DNA from: Armatimonadota bacterium
Lineage (GTDB): Bacteria > Armatimonadota > UBA10988
Reading direction: 5' to 3'
NCBI GenBank assembly: GCA_016235455.1
Contig: JACRKZ010000057.1
Location: 24,269 to 88,268 of the forward strand
DNA: 64,000 bases
Below the pieces are notes generated by a model. That model was given only the letters and a program-made list of their open reading frames with translations. It had not been told where the DNA came from and did no database searches. Within the stretch, counting starts at the first letter, position 1; each line of letters opens with the position of its first letter. This document shows positions 9,641 to 19,359 of this stretch, piece after piece. The position numbers and the translations under genes are program-made.

Positions 9641-11184
9641 GCGTGCGCAAGGCATGGCTCTGGTGCGTGCTGGCCGCCGTGATCGTGGCGCCGGCGACGC
9701 TGGCCCAGGATCCCGACGAGGGCAACGACAGCATGGTGCCCCAGGGCAATCTGCCGCGCCCCAAGGCCAAGAACCCTGATCCGCGCTCGGGTCTGGGGCC
9801 CAAGCCCGGCCACCTGGCGCCGGTCGACTCCGCGCCGCACCGGCTGCCAGCCACGCTGTCGCGCGCCGATGGCAAGCCGTTCACCTGCACCGCCATGGGG
9901 CTGGTGGATATCGCCACCGGGCAGATCCTGTATGGCAACAACCTGTCGGAGAAGATGCATCCGGCCAGTTGCACCAAGATCCTGACCACGCTGCTGGCGC
10001 TGGAGGACGTCGAGGCGGGCCGCGCCAAGCTGGGCGACATGGTCATCATCAGCAAGGCCGCCGCGACCACTGGCGAGAGCGGTCTGTGGCTGCAGCTCGG
10101 CGAGCGCATGAGCCTGCACGACCTGCTGGTGGGCGTGATGGTGCGCAGCGCCAACGACGCCTCGCGTGCGGTGGCCGAGTACCTGGGCCGCGGCGACGCG
10201 GCGGCCTTCATCCGGCGCATGAACCAGCGCGCCGTCGAGCTCGGCGCGGTGAGCACGCACTTCGTCAACCCGCACGGCCTGCACATGGACCTGGACGGCA
10301 ACGCCAAGGGCGGCGACGACCACTGGACCACGCCATACGACCTGCTGTTGTTCACCATGACCGCCTGGAAGTACCCGTTCTTCCGGCAGCTCTGCTTGAT
10401 GAACGGTGAGCCCGTGTCGTGGGAGCAGATGCGCGTGGACCCGCGCACCCTCAAGGACCCCAAGCAGGCGCCCAAGCCGCATCCGGCGTACCGCATCATC
10501 CCCAATCGCAACAAGCTGCTGCACCGCTACAGCGAGTGCGTGGGCGTGAAGACGGGCTTCACCAAGCAGGCCGGCGCGTGCCTGGTGTCGGCGGCGATGC
10601 GTGGCGATCGGGCCGTCATGGCGGTGACCATGCACTCGACCAGCGGGCAGGACCGCTGGGAAGAGGCGGAGGCGCTGCTGCGCTTCGGCCTCGACCAGTT
10701 CCACAGTGTGTCGCTGGTCAAGGCGGGCCAGAGCGTGCAGGAGGTGCCGGTGACGGGCGGCTTGGAGGCCAGTGTGCCGGCCATCTCCAGCGAGGATGTG
10801 ACCGTCGTCTGGCCGCGCGCCACAGAGGCGCCGAGGCCGGTCTTCTCCGTGCAGAAGCAGGTGGAGGCGCCCTTGCCGCTGGGCCTGCCGCTGGGCACGA
10901 TGTTGCTTAAGATGCCCTCTGGCGAAGTGCGCCAGGTGGGCCTGACCGCCGGCCGTGAGGTCGGGCGAGCGGGGCTCCTGCTGGGGCCGTGGGCCATGTG
11001 GCTGCTGTTCGGACTGACGGCGGTGGGAGTGGTGTGCTATGGAGCGATTGCAGAAACTCATCGCCGCCGCGGGCATCTGCTCGCGTCGAGCGGCCGAACA
11101 ATTGATCCGCGATGGACGGGTGCGGGTCAATGGCAAAGTGGTGCGCGAACTGGGCTCGAAGGCGTCGCCGACGGATCTGATTGA
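9637..11184 (+). CDS. D-alanyl-D-alanine carboxypeptidase (S11 family)
   Basis: SCTK (SxxK), SAN and KTG motifs; signal peptide; C-terminal TM. Confidence 0.9.
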   Translation: MSVRKAWLWCVLAAVIVAPATLAQDPDEGNDSMVPQGNLPRPKAKNPDPRSGLGPKPGHLAPVDSAPHRLPATLSRADGKPFTCTAMGLVDIATGQILYGNNLSEKMHPASCTKILTTLLALEDVEAGRAKLGDMVIISKAAATTGESGLWLQLGERMSLHDLLVGVMVRSANDASRAVAEYLGRGDAAAFIRRMNQRAVELGAVSTHFVNPHGLHMDLDGNAKGGDDHWTTPYDLLLFTMTAWKYPFFRQLCLMNGEPVSWEQMRVDPRTLKDPKQAPKPHPAYRIIPNRNKLLHRYSECVGVKTGFTKQAGACLVSAAMRGDRAVMAVTMHSTSGQDRWEEAEALLRFGLDQFHSVSLVKAGQSVQEVPVTGGLEASVPAISSEDVTVVWPRATEAPRPVFSVQKQVEAPLPLGLPLGTMLLKMPSGEVRQVGLTAGREVGRAGLLLGPWAMWLLFGLTAVGVVCYGAIAETHRRRGHLLASSGRTIDPRWTGAGQWQSGARTGLEGVADGSD

Positions 11185-11743
11185 GGTCGACGGCCAGCCC
11201 ATCGGGCGCGCGCTGCGCCACCGCTATGTCATGTTCCACAAGCCGTCGGGCTGCGTGACCACCCGCTCCGACCCCGAAGGTCGGCGCACGGTCTATGACC
11301 TGCTGTATGACGACGACCGCGTGCTGCACACCGTCGGCCGGCTCGACTGGGACTCCAGCGGCTTGCTGCTGCTGACCAACGACGGCGAGTTGACCCACCG
11401 CCTGACGCACCCGCGCTACGGCATCCAGAAGCTCTACCGCGTGGCCACCAAACCTTGGCCGACCGAGAAGTACATGCGCCTGATTCGGCGCGGCGTGGAG
11501 CTCGAGGACGGTATCGCCAAGGTCAAGAAGGCCAAGTACCTGCACGCCGACACCTGCGAGCTGACACTCGGCGAAGGGCGCAACCGCGAGGTGCGCCGCA
11601 TCTTCGAGACGCTCGGCTGCGAGGTGCTGTACCTGTGCCGCATGCAGTTCGGCCCATTGACCATCGGCACCCTGCGCGAAGGCGCGGCGCGTCCGCTCAA
11701 GGACGATGAGGTGCAGCGGCTGCGCGATGCGGTGGGATTGTAG
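11039..11743 (+). CDS. rluB: Pseudouridine synthase, RluB/RsuA family
   Basis: S4-domain N-terminus, GRLDWDSSGLLLLTNDGEL, GRNREVRRIFE. Confidence 0.92.
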   Translation: MERLQKLIAAAGICSRRAAEQLIRDGRVRVNGKVVRELGSKASPTDLIEVDGQPIGRALRHRYVMFHKPSGCVTTRSDPEGRRTVYDLLYDDDRVLHTVGRLDWDSSGLLLLTNDGELTHRLTHPRYGIQKLYRVATKPWPTEKYMRLIRRGVELEDGIAKVKKAKYLHADTCELTLGEGRNREVRRIFETLGCEVLYLCRMQFGPLTIGTLREGAARPLKDDEVQRLRDAVGL

Positions 11744-11769
11744 CGACCGGACCTGCTCTCTCTAGCCAC

Positions 11770-11834
11770 CCACAGTTTACGCAGATTACACAGATGAACG
11801 GATCGGCCATCTGTGCAATCTGCGTTATCCGTGG
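11770..11834. repeat. Imperfect intergenic hairpin, ATCTGCG-type repeat copy A
   Basis: ccacagtttacgcagattacacagatg pairs with catctgtgcaatctgcgttatccgtgg (23/27), between convergent rluB and pgi. Confidence 0.75.
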
Positions 11835-11858
11835 ATCATCAGATAGGTCTGCGCGATA

Positions 11859-13499
11859 TCAGCCCTTGCGGCTCAGGTACCGCGCCACCAGCGCCTCGGT
11901 CGAGCTGTCCAGGGCTGCCTTGGCCTTGCCGCTGAACACCTCGCCCAGCTCCGTGGCCAGCACCTTGCCGAGCTGCACGCCCCACTGGTCGAACGAGTTG
12001 ATGCCCCAGACCGCGCCTTGCGTGAAGACCTTGTGCTCATAGAGCGCGATCAGCGCGCCCAGCGCCTGCGGCGTGAGGCGGTCGACCAGGATGGTGTTGG
12101 TCGGCCGATTGCCCTCGAACACGCGGTGCGGCACGAGTTCGGCGTCCTTCTCCTCGCCGGCGACTTCCTCGGCGGTCTTGCCGAAGGCCAGCGCGCGCGT
12201 CTGCGCGAACAGGTTGGCCATGAGCAGGTCGTGGTGCACGTTAAGCGGGTTCTGCGTCTGGCAGCAGCCGATGAAGTCGCACGGGATGAGCCGTGTGCCC
12301 TGGTGGATGAGCTGGTAGAAGGCGTGCTGGCCGTTGGTGCCCGGCTGGCCGAAGACCACGGGACCCGTGTTGTAGTCGAGCCGACGGCCGTCGCGGTCGA
12401 CGCTCTTGCCGTTGCTCTCCATGTCGAGCTGCTGCAGGTAGGCGGTGAGCTTGTTGAGGTACTGGTCATAGGGCAGCACGGCCTGCGTCTCGGCGCCGTG
12501 GAAGTTGGAGTACCACAAGCCCAGCAGCCCCAGCAGCATGGGCAGGTTCTCAGCGATCGGCGCGGTGCGGAAGTGCTCATCCATGGCATGGAAGCCGTCC
12601 AGCAGCTCGCCGAAGTGGTCGGGGCCGATGGCCAGCATGAGCGACAAGCCGATGGCCGACGTCAGCGAGTAGCGCCCGCCGACCCAGTCCCAGAAACCGA
12701 ACATGTTGTCGGTGTCGATGCCGAAGCGGGCCACTTCCACCGCGTTGGTCGAGACGGCGACGAAGTGCGCGGCGATGGCGATCTTGTCGCACAGTTTCTC
12801 GAGCAGCCAATCGCGCGCCGTGTTGGCGTTGGTCATCGTCTCGATGGTGGTGAACGTCTTGGAGGCGACGATGAACAGCGTCTCCTCGGGGTCGAGGTCG
12901 CGCGTGGCCTCGGCGAAGTCGCTGCCGTCCACATTGGACACGAAGCGGAAGACCATATCGCGCCGGCTGTACGGCCGCAGCGCCTCATAGGCCATGGCCG
13001 GGCCCAGGTCGGAGCCGCCGATGCCCAGGTTGACCACGTTGCGGATCGGCTTGCCTGTATAGCCCTTCCACTCGCCCGAGCGGACACGCTCGGCGAAGGC
13101 GGCCATCTTGTCCAGCACGCCATGGATCTCGCTCACGCCCGCCACGCGCGTGGGCAGGCTGGCGTAGCCGCGGGGCATGCGCAGCGCGGTGTGCAGCACG
13201 GCGCGGCCTTCGGTGTTGTTGATGGCTTCGCCGGCGAACATGGCGTCACGCCGTGCCTCAACCCCGGTCTCCTCGGCCAACGCCACCAGCAGGGCCATGG
13301 TCTCATCGGTGACCAGGTTCTTGGAGTAGTCCAGGTAGATGCCTGCGGCCTCAGCGGTGAGGCGCGTGCCGCGCGTCGGGTCGGCGGCGAACAGGCCGCG
13401 CAGGTGCTGGCCCGCGAGGCTGGCCTGGTGTGCTTCCAAGGCGGCCCACGCCGCGGTTTGCCGGAGAGGGGTGGTGGACGTCATCGCTGCATACCTCAC
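11859..13499 (-). CDS. pgi: Glucose-6-phosphate isomerase
   Basis: [20 protein letters not shown]-like region, [11 protein letters not shown]. Confidence 0.95.
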   Translation of the reverse strand: MRYAAMTSTTPLRQTAAWAALEAHQASLAGQHLRGLFAADPTRGTRLTAEAAGIYLDYSKNLVTDETMALLVALAEETGVEARRDAMFAGEAINNTEGRAVLHTALRMPRGYASLPTRVAGVSEIHGVLDKMAAFAERVRSGEWKGYTGKPIRNVVNLGIGGSDLGPAMAYEALRPYSRRDMVFRFVSNVDGSDFAEATRDLDPEETLFIVASKTFTTIETMTNANTARDWLLEKLCDKIAIAAHFVAVSTNAVEVARFGIDTDNMFGFWDWVGGRYSLTSAIGLSLMLAIGPDHFGELLDGFHAMDEHFRTAPIAENLPMLLGLLGLWYSNFHGAETQAVLPYDQYLNKLTAYLQQLDMESNGKSVDRDGRRLDYNTGPVVFGQPGTNGQHAFYQLIHQGTRLIPCDFIGCCQTQNPLNVHHDLLMANLFAQTRALAFGKTAEEVAGEEKDAELVPHRVFEGNRPTNTILVDRLTPQALGALIALYEHKVFTQGAVWGINSFDQWGVQLGKVLATELGEVFSGKAKAALDSSTEALVARYLSRKG

Positions 13500-13520
13500 C
13501 GGTAAGTGTACACCGACTGC

Positions 13521-14672
13521 TCATTTTGGTGGCCAGGCGACCACCTTCACACACGGCTTCTCGGCGCTCATCGACAGGTAGGCGAGGTGGCCGCCATCGG
13601 GCGAGAACACCGGCCCGGCGGCGTTCGGGCCCTCGTCCACCACCACCACGTTGGCCGGCTCGGCGGGCCGCAGGGCCAGGACCTTGGTGCGCCGTGGCGT
13701 GGTCGAGTCGAACGAGGTGAAGGCCAGCCAGTCGCCGTCCGGGCTGAAGGCCGGGTCGGCGGCGTTGGTGGGGCTGACGCGCGCGGCCAGCGCCAAGGCG
13801 CGCTGCCGGCCGAGCACCAGCGGCGCCGGCGTCGGCTCGCCCTGGGGGCCGGCGGTCCAGGCCAGCCACTGGCCGTCGCTGCTGTAGACCGCTGGCGCGG
13901 TGCCGACATAGCCGGGCCGCTCCACGCGGTCGGCCACGAGCTGGCCCGAGGGCCGACTGGTGAACAGGCGCAGGCCTTTGGTCGGGTCGAGCGCGCCGCT
14001 GAAGGCCAGGCTGCGGCTGTCCGGCGCCCAGGCCACGCTGCCCGGCGTGATGGTCAGGTGGGCCGACACGCTCTTGGCGATGCTGTGCTCGAGGTCGCAG
14101 ACGAACAGGATGGTGCGCCCTAACGACCGCGTGCAGAAGGCCAACCACTTGGCGTCGCGCGACCATTTGATGCCGATGGGCGGCGAATCGAGCGGTACAT
14201 GGCTGCCGTGCGCGCCGTTGGCCTCGCAGTAGAACAGCTCGTACGGCTTCTCCGCGCCCGGCCCGGCCCGCAGCCCAAAGGCCAGCATCGCGCCGTTGGG
14301 CGACCAGGCGGCGTCGAGCGGGGTGGTGCTGCCAACCACGGCGAAGGCCGTCGGCTCCTCACCGTCCAGCCCGCCGATGAGCATGGTGCGTTTGCCGTCG
14401 CGGCGCGCGGCATAGGCCACGCGCTTGCCATCGGGATGGAACCAGACGCTGGCTGCCGACTCCGGCCGCGGAGTCCAGCGCAGTTCGGTCGGCTCAGCGT
14501 CGCCGGCCAGCCCCGCAATGAACCAGGCAGGCTCGCTGTCGGTGGCACCGACGAAGGCCACGCGTTGCCCACCGTCCACCCACACCACCGGGCCGAGAAC
14601 GACCCTGTCACCACTGACGGTCGCGGGCTGAACGGCCAACAGCAGGCCAGCCAGCCACCACGGCCAGATCAT
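13521..14672 (-). CDS. Exported TolB/PD40 beta-propeller repeat protein
   Basis: Repeated WSPNG/FSPDG/YSSDGQWLAW units after signal peptide; Met at 14672. Confidence 0.75.
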   Translation of the reverse strand: MIWPWWLAGLLLAVQPATVSGDRVVLGPVVWVDGGQRVAFVGATDSEPAWFIAGLAGDAEPTELRWTPRPESAASVWFHPDGKRVAYAARRDGKRTMLIGGLDGEEPTAFAVVGSTTPLDAAWSPNGAMLAFGLRAGPGAEKPYELFYCEANGAHGSHVPLDSPPIGIKWSRDAKWLAFCTRSLGRTILFVCDLEHSIAKSVSAHLTITPGSVAWAPDSRSLAFSGALDPTKGLRLFTSRPSGQLVADRVERPGYVGTAPAVYSSDGQWLAWTAGPQGEPTPAPLVLGRQRALALAARVSPTNAADPAFSPDGDWLAFTSFDSTTPRRTKVLALRPAEPANVVVVDEGPNAAGPVFSPDGGHLAYLSMSAEKPCVKVVAWPPK

Positions 14673-14733
14673 GCGCAGATCTCCCAACACGTCGGCGCCT
14701 TGGCGCCATGATGCTATTCTGTACCCGGTCAGG

Positions 14734-14985
14734 ATGACCTGTGTGACGATCAGTCTCCGCTTCTTCTCTGCCGCGCGCGACGCCACCGGCCTGCTGGTCG
14801 ACCATCTGGCGCTGCCTGACGGCGCGACCCTGGCCGACGCCTGGGCCGCCATGGCCGCGCGCTGGCCCGAGCTCGACCGCCTGCCGTTGCGCGGGCTGGC
14901 CGTCAATCGCGCGTTCGTCACCGAGGACGTCTGCCTGGCCGATGGCGATGAGTTGGCGGTCATTCCGCCGGTCAGCGGAGGCTGA
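14734..14985 (+). CDS. MoaD/ThiS-family sulfur carrier
   Basis: Small beta-grasp protein ending ...AVIPPVSGG. Confidence 0.88.
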   Translation: MTCVTISLRFFSAARDATGLLVDHLALPDGATLADAWAAMAARWPELDRLPLRGLAVNRAFVTEDVCLADGDELAVIPPVSGG

Positions 14986-15024
14986 GATGGCCGCGCCTGA
15001 CCGGGTGGCCGCGGAGGTGACCCG

Positions 15025-15984
15025 ATGAACGTGCCGCCCGTGTCGCTGCGGCGCTGTGCCAGCTACGAGCCGGCTGATCTGGACCCGGCGCTCGACGCGC
15101 TGCTGGCCGATCTGGGCGGGTTGTCGGCGTTCGTCGCGCCGGGCCAGCGCGTGCTGCTCAAGCCGAACCTGATCTCGGACTCACCGCCCGAGCGCGCCGC
15201 CACCACGCATCCCGCGCTGGTCGAGGCCCTGGCCCGCCGCATCCAGGCGCTGGGCGCCACGCCGTTTGTGGCCGATGCGCCGGCCTGGGGCGCGCCGCAG
15301 GTCGTGGCCCGCGCCACGGGCATGTTGGGCGTCTGCGAGCGGTTGGGCATCGAGTGGGTCGGCCTGGACCAGAAGGCCTGGCTGCCGAGCACCTATCCGT
15401 CGGTGGCACGCGGGTTCCACGTGGATCCGCGCGTGCTCGGCGCCGATGTGGTCATCAACCTGCCCAAGTTCAAGGGCCATCAGCAACTCGGCTTCACCGG
15501 CGCGGTCAAGAACCTGTATGGCTGCCTGGCCGGGCGCGAGAAGGCCTACCATCATTGCGCGCGGTCACGCACCGATGCGGAGTTCGCGCGCTATCTGGTG
15601 GCCTATGCGGCGGCTGTGCCCGTGGCCCTGCACCTGAGCGACGGCGTGCTGGCCATGGAAGGCGCCGGCCCCAGGCTGGGTCAGCCGCGGGCGCTGGGCT
15701 GGCTGGCGGCGTCCACCGGCGCGGTCGAGGTCGACGCGGTCTGCGCCGACCTGGTCCAGGCGCCGGCCTCGCATCGCCTGCTGCTCGATGCGGCGGCGGA
15801 GCTGGGCTATGGCGAGACCGATCCCGCGCGGATAGCCCGGTTGGGCGATGCGCCGGAGAGTCTGCGGGTCGACGATTTTGCCTGGCCCGAGCTGCTGGGA
15901 GTCTTCTTCAGCCCGTGGCGACTGCTGCGCGGCTGGTGGCGCAATCGCAAGTTGATGGCGGTGGAGAGCATGGTCAGCAGATGA
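15025..15984 (+). CDS. DUF362 domain-containing protein
   Basis: RVLLKPNLISDSPPERAATTHPALVEAL...VINLPKFKGHQQLGFTGAVKNLYG. Confidence 0.85.
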   Translation: MNVPPVSLRRCASYEPADLDPALDALLADLGGLSAFVAPGQRVLLKPNLISDSPPERAATTHPALVEALARRIQALGATPFVADAPAWGAPQVVARATGMLGVCERLGIEWVGLDQKAWLPSTYPSVARGFHVDPRVLGADVVINLPKFKGHQQLGFTGAVKNLYGCLAGREKAYHHCARSRTDAEFARYLVAYAAAVPVALHLSDGVLAMEGAGPRLGQPRALGWLAASTGAVEVDAVCADLVQAPASHRLLLDAAAELGYGETDPARIARLGDAPESLRVDDFAWPELLGVFFSPWRLLRGWWRNRKLMAVESMVSR

Positions 15985-15988
15985 CGCC

Positions 15989-16036
15989 GATGGCGCGGAT
16001 GGATTGGCCATCCCATTGGTGTCCATCTGCGCCATC
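15989..16036. repeat. Intergenic hairpin, ATCTGCG-type repeat copy B
   Basis: gatggcgcggatgg pairs with ccatctgcgccatc (13/14). Confidence 0.6.
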
Positions 16037-16072
16037 TGTTGACGAGTGGCCAGGATAGAGGGAGTAGGCAAG

Positions 16073-18649
16073 ATGGCGGGTTGCACGCTGCACGTGATCT
16101 CGCACTCGCATTGGGATCGCGAGTGGTACATGCCGTTCGAGCTGCATCGTCGGCGGCTGGTCAAGCTGATGGACGATCTGCTGGACGTGTTCGACAACGA
16201 TCCCGAGTTCGGCAGCTTCCACCTGGACGGCCAGAGCATCCCGCTGGAAGACTACCTGCAGGTGCGGCCCAGCCAGCGTGAGCGCCTGGTCGCGGCGGCC
16301 CAGGCCCGCCGCCTGACCGTCGGCCCGTGGTACGTGTTGCAGGACGAGTTCCTGACCAGCGCCGAGGCGCAGGTGCGCAACATGATGTACGGCCTGCAAG
16401 TGGCGCGCGAGTTCGGCGACCCGCTGCGGGTGGGCTATCTGGCCGACGCCTTTGGCCACATCGGCCAGATGCCGGCCATTCTCGCCGGGTTCGGCATCGA
16501 CAACGCCGTGTTCGGCCGCGGGCTCAAGACACGCGACGCGTCGCTGCCCGCCGACCTGCCCGTGTCAGAGCGCGGCTACCCCAGCGAACTGACCTGGCGC
16601 GGTGCCGACGGTACCGACATCACCGCCATCTACATGGCCAACTGGTATGCCAACGCCATGGACATCCCCAGCGAGCCCGAGGCCTGCGCGGCACGTATGG
16701 AAGCCATTCGCGCCGGTTGTCTGCGCTTCGCCACCACCTCGCACCTGCTGCTGATGAACGGCTGCGACCACACGCCCTGCCAGCTCAACATCAGCGCGCT
16801 GCTGGCCACCGCGCGCGAGCGGCTGGACGACGTCATCCTGCACAGTCGGCTGGACGACTACGTGGCGGCGGTGCTCAGCGAGCAGCCCGACCTGCCCGTG
16901 GCGACCGGCGAACTGCGCTCGGAGCGCACCGACGGCTGGAGCACGCTGACCAACGTGCTTTCGGCGCGGCTGTACCTCAAGCAGGCCAACTGGCGCTGCC
17001 AGCACGCGCTGGAGCGCTATCTGGAGCCGCTGAGCGCGGTTTGCGGGCTGGCCGGCGCGCCGGTCGACCGCGACCAGCGCCGCTACCTGTGGAAACATCT
17101 GCTGGAGAACCATCCGCACGACAGCATCTGCGGGTGCAGCGTCGACCCGGTGCACCGCGAGATGGAGACTCGCTTCGCCAAGGTCGAGGACCTGGCCGAC
17201 CAGCTGATCATCGAGCAGATGGACGCAGTGGCGGCCGGCCTCGATACAACCTGCCTGGCCGACGGCGAGGTGGCCATCGTGGTGCACAACCCTCTGGCCT
17301 TCGACCGCTCCGACCTGGTGCAGGCCGAGGTCAGCTTCCCCGACGGCACCGAACTCGACACCGTGGCCCTGCGCGACGCGGACGGCAACGAGGTCGAGCC
17401 TGCGTGGGTTGAGGATCAGGGCCGTGTGTGGGACTACACGCTGCCCGACGATCGCTTCCGTGAGGCCTTCTACTGCCGCCGCCTGACGGTGGCCTTCGAG
17501 GCCCGTGTGCCGGCCTTTGGCTGCGCGGTGTTCCGTGCGCGGCCGGCGACCTTGGCCGAGCCGGAGGTGGCCGAGTCGGCCGGCGTGCTGGAGAACGGCA
17601 GCGTGTGCGTGGCGCTCCGTCCGGGCGGCCTGCTGGACATCACCGACAAAGCCACGGGTCGCACCTGGACCGGGCTCAACCAGCTCGTGCTGGGTGGCGA
17701 CGAGGGCGATGAGTACATCTACCGCGCGCCAGAGGGCGATGTCGAGCATCCGCTGCGCGGCCATGACTATGTGTACTGGAACGTCGACCCCAGCGGGCGG
17801 CGTGCCGAGGCCTTCGACCTGTGGGTGCTGGGCGGCGAGGACGGTGACGCGCGCGAAGTGGTCGGCGTGTCGCTGCTGGTCAGCCTGCCCACCGACGGCC
17901 CGCGCGTCGAGGTGGAGGCGCGTCTGCACAACGACGGCGCGCGCTGCTTCCGCGTGCGGGCGCTGTTCCCGACCGACGCCAGCGCGACCACCGCGGCGGC
18001 GGACGGCCATTTCGAGGTGGTCGACCGCGCCATCACGCCGTGGTCGGGCTGGACCAACCCGAGCAACTGCCAGCCGTGCCTCGACTTCGTCGACGTCTCC
18101 GACGACACCGGTGGCATCACCGTGGCCAACCGCGGCCTGCCTGAGTACGAGGTGCTGCGCGATGGCCGCAATACCATCGCGGTCACGCTGCTGCGGGCGG
18201 TGGACCGTGTGGGCGACTGGGGCGACTTCCCCACGCCCGAGGCGCAATGCGATGGTGAGAACGTGGCCGAGTATGCCATCATCGCCCATACCGGCAGCCT
18301 GACCGACTCGGGCGCCGACCTGGAGGCGCGCGCTTACAACACACCGCTGCTGGCCGCGCAGACCGATCGCCATGCCGGCCGCTCCGCGGGCAGCTGGCTG
18401 CGGCTGGCGCCGTCGCGGCTGGTGCTGTCGGCCGTGCGTTGGGCCGAGGACCGCGAGGCTTTCATCGTGCGCTTCTACAATCCGTATGGCGATCGCGTCG
18501 AGGCCACCGTGGCCAACGGCCTGGGCCTGTCCCACGCCTGGCGCTGCCGGCTGGATGAGGAACGCGTCGAGGACCTGGGCCAGATCGCGGCTGACGGGCT
18601 GGCGCTGTCGGTCGGGCCCCGCGAGATCGCTACGCTCGAACTGGCCTGA
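16073..18649 (+). CDS. Glycoside hydrolase family 38 alpha-mannosidase
   Basis: HVISHSHWDREWYMPFE, YLADAFGHIGQMPAIL, LLENHPHDSICGCS. Confidence 0.93.
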   Translation: MAGCTLHVISHSHWDREWYMPFELHRRRLVKLMDDLLDVFDNDPEFGSFHLDGQSIPLEDYLQVRPSQRERLVAAAQARRLTVGPWYVLQDEFLTSAEAQVRNMMYGLQVAREFGDPLRVGYLADAFGHIGQMPAILAGFGIDNAVFGRGLKTRDASLPADLPVSERGYPSELTWRGADGTDITAIYMANWYANAMDIPSEPEACAARMEAIRAGCLRFATTSHLLLMNGCDHTPCQLNISALLATARERLDDVILHSRLDDYVAAVLSEQPDLPVATGELRSERTDGWSTLTNVLSARLYLKQANWRCQHALERYLEPLSAVCGLAGAPVDRDQRRYLWKHLLENHPHDSICGCSVDPVHREMETRFAKVEDLADQLIIEQMDAVAAGLDTTCLADGEVAIVVHNPLAFDRSDLVQAEVSFPDGTELDTVALRDADGNEVEPAWVEDQGRVWDYTLPDDRFREAFYCRRLTVAFEARVPAFGCAVFRARPATLAEPEVAESAGVLENGSVCVALRPGGLLDITDKATGRTWTGLNQLVLGGDEGDEYIYRAPEGDVEHPLRGHDYVYWNVDPSGRRAEAFDLWVLGGEDGDAREVVGVSLLVSLPTDGPRVEVEARLHNDGARCFRVRALFPTDASATTAAADGHFEVVDRAITPWSGWTNPSNCQPCLDFVDVSDDTGGITVANRGLPEYEVLRDGRNTIAVTLLRAVDRVGDWGDFPTPEAQCDGENVAEYAIIAHTGSLTDSGADLEARAYNTPLLAAQTDRHAGRSAGSWLRLAPSRLVLSAVRWAEDREAFIVRFYNPYGDRVEATVANGLGLSHAWRCRLDEERVEDLGQIAADGLALSVGPREIATLELA

Positions 18650-18658
18650 GCCTGAACC

Positions 18659-18688
18659 GTGGTCCGCCCGACTGGTCGGGCGGACCAC
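18659..18688. terminator. Perfect 13-bp hairpin
   Basis: gtggtccgcccga-ctgg-tcgggcggaccac just after GH38 stop. Confidence 0.7.
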
Positions 18689-18697
18689 GCCAGAACG

Positions 18698-18735
18698 CAG
18701 GAAAGCCCCCAGAGCAAGCTCTGGGGGCTTTCCTG
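18698..18735. terminator. Perfect 17-bp hairpin, likely bidirectional terminator
   Basis: caggaaagcccccagag-caag-ctctgggggctttcctg, followed by ttt on plus strand. Confidence 0.85.
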
Positions 18736-18745
18736 TTTATGTCCA

Positions 18746-18819
18746 TCGGGGTGGGCGGATTTGAACCGCCGGCCTCACGGTCCCGAACCGTGCGCTCTAC
18801 CAAGCTGAGCCACACCCCG
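18746..18819 (-). tRNA. tRNA-Pro(CGG)
   Basis: Cloverleaf CGGGGTGTGGCTCAGCTTGGTAGAGCGCACGGTTCGGGACCGTGAGGCCGGCGGTTCAAATCCGCCCACCCCGA; loop TTCGGGA; no encoded CCA. Confidence 0.95.
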
Positions 18820-18948
18820 TGTAGTTCGCAGCGCATAATACCACTTGGCGCGACGGCGTCAAGGCCGGCTTGGGCAGCGGGGTGAGGACGCGACCTCCGG
18901 TGTGCGCGGTCAGCACAGCCCCAAGTCCTACGGCCTGCGTCGCCGACC

Positions 18949-19359
18949 TCAGCCCAGCGGCTCCTCGGGTGTGGGCAGCGCGGCATCCTGGGCCAGCGCG
19001 TCGTCGAGTTCGGACTCCACGAGCTTGACCTGGTCGGAGATAAAGGCCGCGGTGTCGGGGTCGCCCTGACGGCGGGTGGCGTAGGCTTCGCGCCACAGGT
19101 CCACTGCCCGGCGCAGACAGCGGATGCGGTCGGCCGGGGAGACGGCCTCATCGGCGGCGACCTGGGCCTTCTGCGCGGCCATGCGCAGTCGCACGTGGCG
19201 CAGGGCGAGTTCGTGCTCGTCGGCCAGATCCTGCGTCTCACGCCTCGTCTTGAGGTAGCGTTTGGCGCCGCTGACGACCAGGGCGATGGAGATGGCCAGC
19301 GACAGCAGCATGACCACCAGCACCGACATCCACCAGCTCGGACGGTCAGACGACAGCAT
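18949..19359 (-). CDS. Hypothetical single-TM protein
   Basis: One TM near N-terminus then charged helical region. Confidence 0.55.
   Translation of the reverse strand: MLSSDRPSWWMSVLVVMLLSLAISIALVVSGAKRYLKTRRETQDLADEHELALRHVRLRMAAQKAQVAADEAVSPADRIRCLRRAVDLWREAYATRRQGDPDTAAFISDQVKLVESELDDALAQDAALPTPEEPLG

Noticed and set aside
9556-11202. 548-aa minus-strand ORF
   Set aside because: Antisense to the D-Ala-D-Ala carboxypeptidase, which has all three catalytic motifs.
16565-18688. 707-aa minus-strand ORF
   Set aside because: Antisense shadow of GH38 alpha-mannosidase.
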